The notes under the pieces: model-generated
What the model saw: the letters and a program-made list of their open reading frames with translations, nothing else
Told to the model about the DNA's origin: nothing
The model's database searches: none
IMG/VR virus record: IMGVR_UViG_3300026256_000117
Location: 1 to 25,498 of that record
DNA length: 25,498 nt
DNA from: a virus
Reading direction: 5' to 3' (one strand)
Shown: in pieces, positions 1 through 7,641 of the stretch
How the letters are laid out: every line of letters begins with the position of its first letter
Numbering within the stretch: the stretch's first letter is position 1
Position numbers and translations under genes: made by a program

Positions 1-1
1 A

Positions 2-958
2 GTTCCTACTACAACATCAGGACTAACTGAACAACAAGCGGCCAAGCTTAGGGCACAGTCTAGAGAACGGTTGGAAAGGATTCATGAAGAAAGTGATAAA
101 GTGATTGCAGAAAATATAAAGAGGAGGGAGCAGGAAAAGAGAGAGCAGGAAGAGAGGAGCCTAGATCCAAACCCATCTACTCAAAAAGGCAGTGGTGGAC
201 AGATGAGTAAGTTATCTTATATTACTACTCCTAAGGGGCATGTCTTTGAGCCACGAGACCTTCCCTCCGAAATAGAGGGATACTACAAGGGTCCATTTGA
301 TTCAGTGAGTTTACCAGATTCAAACAAGCCAGAAAAGCACAATCTAGCTACATTACCTGTTGATGATGGAGAGGGTGATGATTGGGATGACCAGCTTGAT
401 TATTATATTGGCCTAACTGATACCTCACCCTATAACGAGAGGAGCACAGGTAAAGCTGTACTTCCTACAGGTGAAGGTGGTGTAGGTTTGAATGAAACTG
501 ATCGAGTGCTGGCAAAGCAGAATGGTCCGTTGAAAGCAACAAAGAATAAGGACGGTACATGGGACTTCAGTAGAGATTATGGTGAAGATTCTCAGTGGTA
601 TGATCCAAAGATTGATTATGACAGGAGACGTGCGTTTTTAGATGCTCCTGATGGTCAAACAGGTTACAAGAGAGCATTAGCTACTCAAGGTATTATCAGA
701 CGTGGGAATATGGATTTTGTTCAAGATGAGGATGGTAAGGAGTATGCTATTAATTCACGTGATGTAATGAATGGTAATAAAACAGTTGGTGCCATACTTG
801 ATGAGCTTACGGGAGTTAGCACCGAGGGAGGTGATGCACATCCGCTACAGGAGCCCTTGGCTCTTAAGCCAGAAGAGTTAAATCTAGCTACATTACCTGT
901 TGATTTTGGAGAGGATGATGATGGGGATGACCAGCTTGATTATTATTCCGGTCTTTAA
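2..958 (+). CDS. Virion-type protein of unknown function, 5' end outside window
   Basis: The frame is open from the first bases of the window, so the gene starts upstream. A TTG at 71 is the first start-like codon but has no special support. The visible part is 318 residues, hydrophilic and charged. Residues 20-50 are rich in Glu/Arg/Gln and probably form a helix or coiled coil. An acidic stretch NLATLPVD followed by Asp/Glu/Gly and DDQLDYY occurs twice, encoded at about 341-415 and 881-955. The second copy is the extreme C-terminus, ending in GL. The DNA of the two copies is nearly identical and lies exactly 540 bp apart, which points to an internal duplication kept by selection or of recent origin. 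I do not recognise a family. Its place at the head of a run of phage structural genes suggests a virion component. A promoter-like motif for the next gene begins 20 nt after its stop. Confidence 0.7.
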   Translation, partial: VPTTTSGLTEQQAAKLRAQSRERLERIHEESDKVIAENIKRREQEKREQEERSLDPNPSTQKGSGGQMSKLSYITTPKGHVFEPRDLPSEIEGYYKGPFDSVSLPDSNKPEKHNLATLPVDDGEGDDWDDQLDYYIGLTDTSPYNERSTGKAVLPTGEGGVGLNETDRVLAKQNGPLKATKNKDGTWDFSRDYGEDSQWYDPKIDYDRRRAFLDAPDGQTGYKRALATQGIIRRGNMDFVQDEDGKEYAINSRDVMNGNKTVGAILDELTGVSTEGGDAHPLQEPLALKPEELNLATLPVDFGEDDDGDDQLDYYSGL

Positions 959-977
959 AACTAGTTATTAAAAGTTT

Positions 978-986
978 CTACAATAG
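978..986 (+). promoter_or_regulatory. Late-type promoter -10 element CTACAATAG
   Basis: The hexamer TACAAT (979-984) ends 27 nt before the ATG at 1011. It is one of the best matches to the motif repeated upstream of transcription-unit heads in this window. No TTGACA-like -35 element is visible 17 nt upstream. Confidence 0.6.
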
Positions 987-1010
987 ATTTAGGTTTATTC
1001 GTAGAAAAAC

Positions 1011-3101
1011 ATGTTCGGATTTGGGAATAGAACGCGTAATGTAAGCCTTGAAGGGAGGCAGCAGGTACATAACAGTCATCTAACTGGTCAATCACAGATT
1101 TCAGCTAGTAACGATCCTGCTCAGATACCTCATGATGCTACTGAAGTCCTAATTAAAGGTGCACAGGTTGCAAGTGCTGGAAGAACGCTTGGATTAAGCG
1201 AAGAAGAGACACTTGCCGCTGTATCACGGCAAAGTAGACGGCAAAAACAGCGTGCATCTCATGCAGGACGTGCCGATCTACAGAGATCATGGGCTCAAAA
1301 GCAGAATACGTTGGCTGATGAGGGCTTAACAGAAGAAATTAGGGGAGTAGGGTATGCAAATGAAGATTTTGTAGATCCATTTGGTCAAGATCAAAGTGCA
1401 TTCCAAGAGTGGGGTGGTGGTGATCTTTCAGCTGGTAGATCAGAACGTCTTCAGCAGGGATTAATTGATAGATCAGATATGAGCATAGCTGAAGCAGAAG
1501 CTTATGCCGATGCAACAGAAAGAGCACCACAAGGAACAGCTGGTGTGCGTGAAGCATTGCAGAGATTACAACAAGGTACGTCAAAGTATGGTTATGAAAC
1601 ATTCCCTGGTTCAGCAGCTGTAGAGGGTTCATTAGAAAGAGGACTAGAAGCAGGACGTTTTTCTAAAGAAGAAGATCGTTCTCTAGCTCATGAACTTGTT
1701 TCAGCTGAATCTAGTAGACGTAATCCAGAAGCCGAGCAAGCAAGCTGGTTTAGAGCACAAGCGGATGCTCGTAAGAGTTTACTGGGTGGAGGCGTAGGTG
1801 ATGTAGTATTTGATCAGATGGGAAGGAGCCCTGCTGAATATCCGTATGCAGTAGTAGAAATGGGTCCAGGACAGGGACCTACTTATATAGATCCAGATAC
1901 TTATGGTCCATTAGGAGCCTACGGTCCTGCCCCTGTAAATAGTTCACAAAGTGCAACTCTTAATGCCCCTTCACCTACTAATACAACAGCATGGGCAGCA
2001 TTAACTCAGCCTGATATGTATGCTCTAGGTAAGACAGTTGGTAACTATCCTCAGGTAGATATTGGAGGAGTTACCAGTGAGTTCTCACGAAGAGCTAAAG
2101 AGGCATTAGGTGAAGGAGTAAGTGTCTCACCGAATGTCCGTAGTTTGTCAGAGATGCAAAGTGCTATTGATTTAATCAAAACAGCACGTATGAGGAAAGG
2201 TGGCAAGTTCTATGATGTAGATGCTTCAGGTGCACGAAGGGAAACAAATGAGCCTAGTGTACAAGCAGTGCTGAATAGCATGCGTTATCAGCCTGATGAA
2301 TCTAAGCAGCTTGCAAATGCATTATTCCAATTAGAAGCTGCAAGACGATTTGGTGTAGAAAGTCAAGGTAAGCAGCAGTACTACACTAGAACCGGTCCTG
2401 GCGGAACACCACGTCCAGTAGAGTTCAGTAGAGGTGATGTTGCACTTGAACAGAATCAGAAGTTCCAAGGTGGTGAAACTTCTATAGCTAGAGTACCGCG
2501 CACTGCAAAGATTGCCTTAACAGATAATGAAGGTAATAGAGTACTGACGAAGAAAGGCAACCCTGCTTATCAACAAGTCAGCGAAGCATTTAAATCCCTT
2601 AAGGATCCACTTGCACGTAGTGAGGAAATCGGTGCTGTAGCTGGGGAAGGAGAACTTCCTATAAAGCGTTCAACTATGACAGGAGAACATCCTGTTGATG
2701 CAGTAGGAATGCGTGATCTACGTGGAGGTCGTTACAATCCTCCTAAAGAAGCTGGTGGGCTAATTAGACGTTTTACTGGAGGTAGTAAGAAGACACCTTC
2801 AGATGAGCGTCGTTTGCATGAAGCCAAGTATGTACAAGGCACACGTGATTTGCAGGTAAAGAACTTTGTAGCTGAGGAACGTGGTAAGCGGGCTGAAAAG
2901 CGTAGAAGACAGATGTCAGCTAATGTAGCCCCAGGAGGTGCACGTGCTGCTAGAGAGAATGCTTTTATTGATTCACAAAGAGCTTCTACACAAGCTGCTG
3001 CTATGCCACGTATGAGTTCACAGCAAAGATTAGATATGATAAAGAGAAGGCGTGAGCAAGAGCGTTCACGTGATGATTCCGTAGCAAGATTTAGGGGTTA
3101 A
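1011..3101 (+). CDS. Large putative virion structural protein (696 aa)
   Basis: A 696-residue hydrophilic protein with no signal peptide or membrane segment. I do not recognise its family. The N-terminal 130 residues are Gln/Arg/Ser-rich. A Pro/Gly/Tyr-rich stretch lies at about residues 275-310 (TYGPLGAYGPAPV). The last 120 residues are strongly basic, with clusters such as RGKRAEKRRRQ and IKRRREQERSRDD, and could contact DNA or the inner capsid. The ATG lies 27 nt after a TACAAT element, with no good Shine-Dalgarno between. The next gene starts 4 nt after the stop, so the two are probably co-transcribed. Its size and neighbours suggest an internal or tail-associated virion protein; this is inference from position only. 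Confidence 0.75.
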   Translation: MFGFGNRTRNVSLEGRQQVHNSHLTGQSQISASNDPAQIPHDATEVLIKGAQVASAGRTLGLSEEETLAAVSRQSRRQKQRASHAGRADLQRSWAQKQNTLADEGLTEEIRGVGYANEDFVDPFGQDQSAFQEWGGGDLSAGRSERLQQGLIDRSDMSIAEAEAYADATERAPQGTAGVREALQRLQQGTSKYGYETFPGSAAVEGSLERGLEAGRFSKEEDRSLAHELVSAESSRRNPEAEQASWFRAQADARKSLLGGGVGDVVFDQMGRSPAEYPYAVVEMGPGQGPTYIDPDTYGPLGAYGPAPVNSSQSATLNAPSPTNTTAWAALTQPDMYALGKTVGNYPQVDIGGVTSEFSRRAKEALGEGVSVSPNVRSLSEMQSAIDLIKTARMRKGGKFYDVDASGARRETNEPSVQAVLNSMRYQPDESKQLANALFQLEAARRFGVESQGKQQYYTRTGPGGTPRPVEFSRGDVALEQNQKFQGGETSIARVPRTAKIALTDNEGNRVLTKKGNPAYQQVSEAFKSLKDPLARSEEIGAVAGEGELPIKRSTMTGEHPVDAVGMRDLRGGRYNPPKEAGGLIRRFTGGSKKTPSDERRLHEAKYVQGTRDLQVKNFVAEERGKRAEKRRRQMSANVAPGGARAARENAFIDSQRASTQAAAMPRMSSQQRLDMIKRRREQERSRDDSVARFRG

Positions 3102-3105
3102 ATAA

Positions 3106-3414
3106 ATGTCAGGCTTTAATCCAGAACAGGTACGGTTTGGTAATAAAGTAAAGGCAAAGCTTGCTGAAAAGCCTGATGCCTTTGGTACAGAGAGTGGTGG
3201 TTCTTTTGGTATGAACACTGGCGATAACCTTGATCGTCAGTCACGTAAAGCTGGAGAAGCTGTTGGTATCCGTGCTGAAGAAATGAAGACTAATCCTGAG
3301 GTACAGCAGAATTCAGCTGAGTGGTGGGAAGCATTTAAGATGAGCCCTAATTCTGCTCCATGGTCAGCAGCACGACAGCAAAATCAGGCATCAAAACTTG
3401 GAATGGTTTCATAG
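3106..3414 (+). CDS. Small hypothetical phage protein (102 aa)
   Basis: A 102-residue soluble, charged protein starting MSGFNPEQVRFG. It follows the 696-residue gene after a 4-nt gap and has a weak Shine-Dalgarno (AGGGG) ending 8-9 nt before the ATG. There is no promoter motif of its own, so it is probably the second gene of a two-gene unit. The Trp-containing stretch SAEWWEAFKMSP may be a short interaction segment. I recognise no family. A minor virion protein is possible. Confidence 0.65.
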   Translation: MSGFNPEQVRFGNKVKAKLAEKPDAFGTESGGSFGMNTGDNLDRQSRKAGEAVGIRAEEMKTNPEVQQNSAEWWEAFKMSPNSAPWSAARQQNQASKLGMVS

Positions 3415-3424
3415 TAATCAGTAG

Positions 3425-3433
3425 TTACAATAG
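3425..3433 (+). promoter_or_regulatory. Late-type promoter -10 element TTACAATAG
   Basis: TACAAT (3426-3431) ends 26 nt before the ATG at 3457, in the short gap after the previous stop. Same motif and spacing as the other unit heads. Confidence 0.6.
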
Positions 3434-3456
3434 ATGTAGTCTAATTTAATAGAGCC

Positions 3457-3945
3457 ATGTTGAGATTTGCTGGACGAGCATTGAAGAGTATACCTAGCTG
3501 GCTTTTTAAAACTCCAAGCGGAGAACGTATGGGTGCTGCTGAAATGGCACTAAGGATAGTTCCTGATGTAGGGTTCGGTGTGTTAGCAGGTGCACAGACG
3601 CCAGGCGACCCAATAGATAAATTAATTGCAGGTAGTACACAGACTATAGGAGGAATGACTGGAGGTCTGGCATTAGGTAAGCTTGGAGGAAGAAACCAGG
3701 CAGTGGCCGGTTTGCTTGATATGGCAGGAAGTGTTGGTGGAGACTTTGCAGGAATGTATGCAGGTAATTCTGCGCTACGTGCTAAAGATGTAATAGCAGG
3801 TGGAGTAGGAATGACTCCTTGGGAACGAATGAGTGCTGAGGAACAGAAACTATTTGCTCAGCAATTGGAACAGCAGATCCTTTCGCAGTATGGGATCATT
3901 CCAGGAACACGTGAACAGTACATGCAGAATAGCGGATTAGCATAA
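3457..3945 (+). CDS. Glycine-rich, membrane-prone virion protein (162 aa)
   Basis: The 162-residue protein has a basic N-terminus (MLRFAGRALKS) and a long Gly/Ala-rich, weakly hydrophobic middle at about residues 33-105, with small-residue patterns such as GGMTGGLALGKLGG and GSVGGDFAGMYAG. Such patterns allow tight helix packing in membranes. The C-terminus is soluble (Glu/Gln-rich). I do not recognise a family. Together with the following genes it resembles the internal or ejection proteins of short-tailed phages, which enter or cross the host envelope. That comparison rests on composition and position, not homology. The head gene of a unit: a TACAAT element lies 26 nt upstream and no Shine-Dalgarno is visible. 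Its TAA overlaps the ATG of the next gene by one base. Confidence 0.7.
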   Translation: MLRFAGRALKSIPSWLFKTPSGERMGAAEMALRIVPDVGFGVLAGAQTPGDPIDKLIAGSTQTIGGMTGGLALGKLGGRNQAVAGLLDMAGSVGGDFAGMYAGNSALRAKDVIAGGVGMTPWERMSAEEQKLFAQQLEQQILSQYGIIPGTREQYMQNSGLA

Positions 3946-5162
3946 TGGCTTCTAATGCACAGTGGAAAAATTTTGTTGAAGGTTTTAAGAGCGCCTATGG
4001 GGAAGGTCGTGAGGATCAGATCCTTGCACATCACCGAGAACGAAAGCTACGTGGAAAAGGTATTGAAGCGCCTAGGGGTCAAAAGCTATTAGCAACAAAT
4101 AGGACAGCAACTTTTTTAAGGGACTTAACAGGTACTTCAAAGCCTGCCGCTCGTGAAGTACGGGAAGAGATGGGGTTAGGACTGAAACCTACAACAATGG
4201 GTAAGGTAGGCCAAGGATTAGGTGTACTAGCTGGAGATCTTACACAGGACCGTACACGCGAAGCATGGTGGCTATTAAATGCTCCTCAGGCAGTAGCAAA
4301 TGTAACGCAAGAGGGATTACTGAATAAGGTGCGCCCGGACTTGTTTGATACGCATCCAATAATGCATGGAGCACAACTTACATCAAAGTCAGGGACAGTA
4401 CTACCTAATCAACCAAAAGAGAGACCACTTACAACTAGTCCAGAAGATATGGACATTGCGCATGCAAAAGGTTATATAGATAATTACGGTAATCCTACAA
4501 GAGGAGTATCAATTCAGGATGGAGAATTTAGAGAAGTAAATCATCAGCCAGGTTGGGTTGACTCTTTAATGATTCCAAGCGGTATAGCCGTTAATGCAGG
4601 TATTGGTTTACTGAATCCAATGGGAGGAAGTGGAGGCTATGATGCTGTATTTGCTAGTGATGAAGATCGAACTAAAACAGATAATGTAGTAGCAGAAATT
4701 GCTGCTAAGTATATCTTAGGTAGGACAGGAAATCTTGCACCCTATGAGGAGTTTGTAAAGCATCGTCCAGATGTAAGCCGTGGAGAATACAATGCATACA
4801 AAGCATTTAAGTGGGATAAAAAAGGTGATATTAATATTACAGACGGTGATTTCACAGTACCTACTGGCGTGTTGAAAGGGACGATGGATGGCATCCATGG
4901 TCCAGAGCTGCAGTTCCTTGGACGTAGCTTACCAGTTACAACAGCGCTGATACCTATAGCAGCTACTATTGCTGGAACAACAATTGGCGCATCACGTGGA
5001 AGTCATCCTATTCGTAATGCATTTGCAGGCGGAATGACAGCTTTAGCAGGCAGTACTGTCTTAGGGTTGGCGCTTGAGAATGAAAGACGAAATAGAAACA
5101 TGCGTGATAATATGCCGAAGTCTGCTGTACTTGATCCAGAAGGTCCAGTTAATAATTATTGA
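3945..5162 (+). CDS. Putative ejection/internal virion protein with C-terminal hydrophobic segments (405 aa)
   Basis: A 405-residue protein whose ATG shares one base with the stop of the upstream gene, indicating coupled translation. Residues 1-320 are soluble, with a basic start. Near the C-terminus are two hydrophobic small-residue segments, at about 330-350 (VTTALIPIAATIAGTTIGAS) and 358-378 (FAGGMTALAGSTVLGLAL), separated by a short loop with Arg/His. They are followed by a charged tail (ENERRNRNMRDN). This could be a helical hairpin in a membrane, as expected of a protein released into the host envelope during infection. I do not recognise the family by sequence. The alternative is a structural protein whose hydrophobic hairpin packs against other virion proteins. 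Confidence 0.7.
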   Translation: MASNAQWKNFVEGFKSAYGEGREDQILAHHRERKLRGKGIEAPRGQKLLATNRTATFLRDLTGTSKPAAREVREEMGLGLKPTTMGKVGQGLGVLAGDLTQDRTREAWWLLNAPQAVANVTQEGLLNKVRPDLFDTHPIMHGAQLTSKSGTVLPNQPKERPLTTSPEDMDIAHAKGYIDNYGNPTRGVSIQDGEFREVNHQPGWVDSLMIPSGIAVNAGIGLLNPMGGSGGYDAVFASDEDRTKTDNVVAEIAAKYILGRTGNLAPYEEFVKHRPDVSRGEYNAYKAFKWDKKGDINITDGDFTVPTGVLKGTMDGIHGPELQFLGRSLPVTTALIPIAATIAGTTIGASRGSHPIRNAFAGGMTALAGSTVLGLALENERRNRNMRDNMPKSAVLDPEGPVNNY

Positions 5163-5170
5163 TAGACTAG
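5162..5170 (+). promoter_or_regulatory. Late-type promoter -10 element, variant ATAGACTAG
   Basis: TAGACT (5163-5168) starts right after the previous stop codon and ends 24-25 nt before the ATG at 5193. The same TAGACT variant precedes the terminase and portal genes at similar spacing. Confidence 0.45.
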
Positions 5171-5192
5171 TTAGTAGTAAAGATACAGAGTA

Positions 5193-5525
5193 ATGGCACG
5201 TAGATTTTCACCAACTAATTATGTTAGTAGCTTTCTAGATTCTGATAGGCCAGACTATGGAGAACTAGGGGCCTTAGGTGTGCGTGCCCGTTTCAATGAA
5301 GAAGCTACCAGTAGGCTATGGGATGCAGAAGTAGACGCTAATAAGATCCTTAGTAATGCAGGTGTCACCGCTGCTGAAACAGTAAGTGAGGGAAGGCAGC
5401 GTATGGCTGGAGATCAGATGTGGGGCAGTATATTTAATACTGTTGGTCAGACAGCAGGAGGAGTCCTGACGGCAGCTGGTAAACATTTTGATTGGGGTAA
5501 GCAAGATGATAAGCCAACAGTTTAA
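5193..5525 (+). CDS. Small virion protein; stand-alone copy of a shared N-terminal module (110 aa)
   Basis: A 110-residue protein. Residues 12-28 (SSFLDSDRPDYGELGAL) closely resemble residues 27-45 of the tail lysozyme at 9344-8415 (TSFLETSRQAAPDYTQLSAL). In both an Ala/Glu-rich helix follows (here about residues 30-72, with AEVDANKI; in the lysozyme AEAKVRANKI), then a Gly/Ala-rich mildly hydrophobic stretch (here 77-95). In the lysozyme this module precedes a catalytic domain; here it stands alone with only a short charged tail. I infer a common virion-docking or membrane-approach module. No enzyme motif is present. The gene has its own TAGACT element and lies between two units on the same strand. 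Confidence 0.7.
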   Translation: MARRFSPTNYVSSFLDSDRPDYGELGALGVRARFNEEATSRLWDAEVDANKILSNAGVTAAETVSEGRQRMAGDQMWGSIFNTVGQTAGGVLTAAGKHFDWGKQDDKPTV

Positions 5526-5543
5526 TAAGCTGCTTTTGATAAA

Positions 5544-5552
5544 CTAGAATAA
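5544..5552 (+). promoter_or_regulatory. Late-type promoter -10 element CTAGAATAA
   Basis: TAGAAT (5545-5550) ends 21-22 nt before the ATG at 5572, with an A-rich leader and no Shine-Dalgarno. Confidence 0.5.
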
Positions 5553-5571
5553 AGATTAAAGATTATTAAAA

Positions 5572-6261
5572 ATGCGTTTTGCAGCTGCTAAAAATCAAAT
5601 AATATTTGATGGGTTTAAGGCATCAGGTGCTGGAGGCGAAAGTGTAGGCGCTGCCGCTGGAATGTCAACAATGCCTAGTGCATATGCGTCTTTTAGGAAA
5701 AATGCATGGAATCCAGCAGCTGTTGCTGGTGCAGGAGTAAAAGGTCATACAGAGTTAACAAATGCAATAAAAAGAGCACGTGCCGGTGTGCAGATATCCA
5801 AAGATCAGGCTATCGCTATTAAAAAGAAAGCACAGGCAGATAAAGAGGCATATGAAGCAGCCGGCCAGGCTTCCAAGACATCAGGTATAATTTCAGGTAT
5901 TGGTGGGGTTATCACAGCAGCAGCTCCTTTTGTACTTCCTTTCCTTAGCGATGAGACAACAAAGAATACAGTTGATACTATTGATGATGCAATCAGTATT
6001 CTAAGGAATCTGCGTCCCGTTAGTTTTTATTACAATAAAGAATATAGTTTACATCCTGAACTCAAACATTACGGCTTCATTGCACAGGAATATCAAAAGC
6101 ATATGCCTGATGCAACATATACCGAAAAGAGTACAGGTAAGTTGTGTATAGACACCAGTGAACTCATAGCACTGCTAGTCGGAGCTATTCAAACTCTTGA
6201 AGGACGTGTAAGGCGTCTAGAAGTCAAAAGCGTTCTTGAACCAGTTGGACTAACATCATGA
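5572..6261 (+). CDS. Virion protein with C-terminal S74 self-cleaving chaperone domain (229 aa)
   Basis: Residues about 125-220 are a peptidase S74 / endosialidase-type intramolecular chaperone. Visible landmarks are LSDETTK, ILRNLRPVSFYY, HYGFIAQEYQKHMPDA and ELIALLVGAIQTLEGRVRRLE. In this family a Ser and a Lys five residues later carry out self-cleavage after the chaperone has helped a trimer fold. Here S126 and K131 fit that spacing exactly, so cleavage would release the last 104 residues. The chaperone usually follows a long beta-helical tailspike. Here the remaining N-terminal part is only 125 residues: an Ala-rich helical stretch, then a hydrophobic segment at about 105-124 (SGIISGIGGVITAAAPFVLP) directly before the cleavage site. 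The architecture resembles the small module of 5193-5525. The gene is the head of a three-gene unit and overlaps the next by 4 nt (ATGA). Confidence 0.85.
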   Translation: MRFAAAKNQIIFDGFKASGAGGESVGAAAGMSTMPSAYASFRKNAWNPAAVAGAGVKGHTELTNAIKRARAGVQISKDQAIAIKKKAQADKEAYEAAGQASKTSGIISGIGGVITAAAPFVLPFLSDETTKNTVDTIDDAISILRNLRPVSFYYNKEYSLHPELKHYGFIAQEYQKHMPDATYTEKSTGKLCIDTSELIALLVGAIQTLEGRVRRLEVKSVLEPVGLTS

Positions 6262-6743
6262 TGCATCCCACCTCAATGCCTAATGTAGGTGCTATTAATT
6301 TAAGTGATATTGCGCAGTACCTAGGAGGTAAGCCGACACAATCACAGGTAATGGCTTCTACTGGGAAGCTATTGAATGATGTAACATTCAATAAGATGCC
6401 AAAGACAGTTGGTAGGTTTGCTGGACAAGGATTGTCAAGAGGATTTGCTAGAGCAGTTCCCGTACTATCTCTTGGTACAAACCTGTTAGATGTAGGAGAT
6501 ATCATATTAGGTGACGAGAGTTTTGCTAATAAAGCAATGGATGCAACAGCAATGGCTGCTGGTGCAGCGATTGGTGGCTTCATGGGTGGAGGAATCTTCT
6601 CACCACTAACAGCTTCGATTGGTGCCAGTGCAGGTAAATCTCTTAGTGATGCTACTCAATGGTTATTTGGAGATAAAAAGACCGCAGAACAACGTAGAAT
6701 GGAAGAAGCATTAGTAGCACTTCAAGGTAGAGGATTAGTTTGA
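6258..6743 (+). CDS. Glycine-zipper hydrophobic virion protein (161 aa)
   Basis: A 161-residue protein with a clear Ala/Gly-rich hydrophobic region at about residues 94-125, including AMAAGAAIGGFMGGGIFSPL. The repeated G-x3-G spacing is typical of glycine-zipper helices in membrane-associated proteins. The N-terminal 90 residues are mixed and mildly basic, and the C-terminus is charged (DKKTAEQRRMEEAL). The ATG overlaps the upstream TGA (ATGA), so translation is probably coupled. No independent promoter motif or strong Shine-Dalgarno is seen. No family recognised. It is one of a run of hydrophobic small-residue proteins here, consistent with a phage DNA-ejection apparatus, though an internal head protein is equally possible. 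Confidence 0.7.
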   Translation: MMHPTSMPNVGAINLSDIAQYLGGKPTQSQVMASTGKLLNDVTFNKMPKTVGRFAGQGLSRGFARAVPVLSLGTNLLDVGDIILGDESFANKAMDATAMAAGAAIGGFMGGGIFSPLTASIGASAGKSLSDATQWLFGDKKTAEQRRMEEALVALQGRGLV

Positions 6744-7615
6744 TGGCACAACCGACAACTCCAGTTATTCTTTCTACTCCGAATAAAGCCCTTCCACTTG
6801 TCACTCAGGCTGAAAGAGAGGCCTATGCAGGTAAGAATACAGGAAGTATGAAACATTGGATGGATCCAATTGAGCTTTTTACTAATAGAGGTGGAGGATT
6901 AATTAAAGATATAGCAAGGGATCCTAATAGAAAGTGGTCAAAGGAAGGTGGATATAAGATAACTCCACTTGAATGGGCCAGTGGTGTCAGAGATCATCAT
7001 GTACATAGAGCAAGGCTTGATGCTGGATATAGTGATAGGTTAGAAACTCCTCTTTATAGAGAAGCAACTGAGTATGAGATACCCTTCAATCGTGATACAA
7101 AGCCAGCTGCTTTGGAAAAGAAGGTTAGTTATGCGTCCAGTGTAGCTAGTGCTAAGGATCTTAGTATCCCTACGATAGATGCAAACGGTAAACCTTTTAC
7201 AACTTCTGAGCTAAACACAAAAATAGACATAGCGAAGCAGGATATAAGAGACGAGGTCACCGGTAAAAGCACTGAAGGGAGAAGGGCTACTGAAACTCAT
7301 CAGGACAATAGGCGATTAGTCACAGAAAAACTCAATAATTTGAAGTTCACTCAAGGGCTACAGAATAAGCAATTTAATTTTCAAGTGAGTGAGGCAAAGG
7401 AAGCCGTAATAGAAGCAGCTAGAGAGCGTAACGCTCAGAGAGAACTTCAACGTCTACAGAATACAGCAAATATTGAGCAAGTACAATTACAAAATGATGC
7501 AAATAGAGAAAGATGGCAGGCTGAATTAGATTGGCATAAACAGAATGAAAGTGAGAATAGAATTCAAGCCATTCTCGCTGGATTATTCGCACTAGGTGGT
7601 GCAGTTGCGATATAA
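6743..7615 (+). CDS. Coiled-coil virion protein with hydrophobic C-terminus (290 aa)
   Basis: I take the ATG at 6743, which shares a base with the upstream TGA (TGATG) and has an AGAGGA ribosome-binding site about 8 nt upstream. A TTG one codon earlier is less likely. Residues 1-150 are soluble without recognised motifs. About 185-270 is a long Glu/Gln/Arg/Asn-rich predicted coiled coil (AARERNAQRELQRLQNTA and following). The last 16 residues (IQAILAGLFALGGAVAI) are hydrophobic. A coiled coil ending in a membrane-seeking tail would suit a tail-tip or ejection protein. No enzyme signature is present. It is the last gene of the unit begun at 5572. Confidence 0.7.
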   Translation: MAQPTTPVILSTPNKALPLVTQAEREAYAGKNTGSMKHWMDPIELFTNRGGGLIKDIARDPNRKWSKEGGYKITPLEWASGVRDHHVHRARLDAGYSDRLETPLYREATEYEIPFNRDTKPAALEKKVSYASSVASAKDLSIPTIDANGKPFTTSELNTKIDIAKQDIRDEVTGKSTEGRRATETHQDNRRLVTEKLNNLKFTQGLQNKQFNFQVSEAKEAVIEAARERNAQRELQRLQNTANIEQVQLQNDANRERWQAELDWHKQNESENRIQAILAGLFALGGAVAI

Positions 7616-7618
7616 CTA
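7610..7618 (+). promoter_or_regulatory. Possible late-type promoter -10 element, variant ATATAACTA
   Basis: TATAAC (7611-7616) ends 25-26 nt before the ATG at 7642 and contains the stop codon TAA of the upstream gene (7613-7615). The position fits the other sites; the hexamer is a weaker match. Confidence 0.35.
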
Positions 7619-7641
7619 AATAAGGTATATAACTAAAATGT

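Noticed and set aside
71-73. TTG as the true start of the first gene
   Set aside because: The same frame is open to the start of the window and reads as ordinary Gln/Ala/Arg-rich protein before this codon, so the gene more likely begins upstream.
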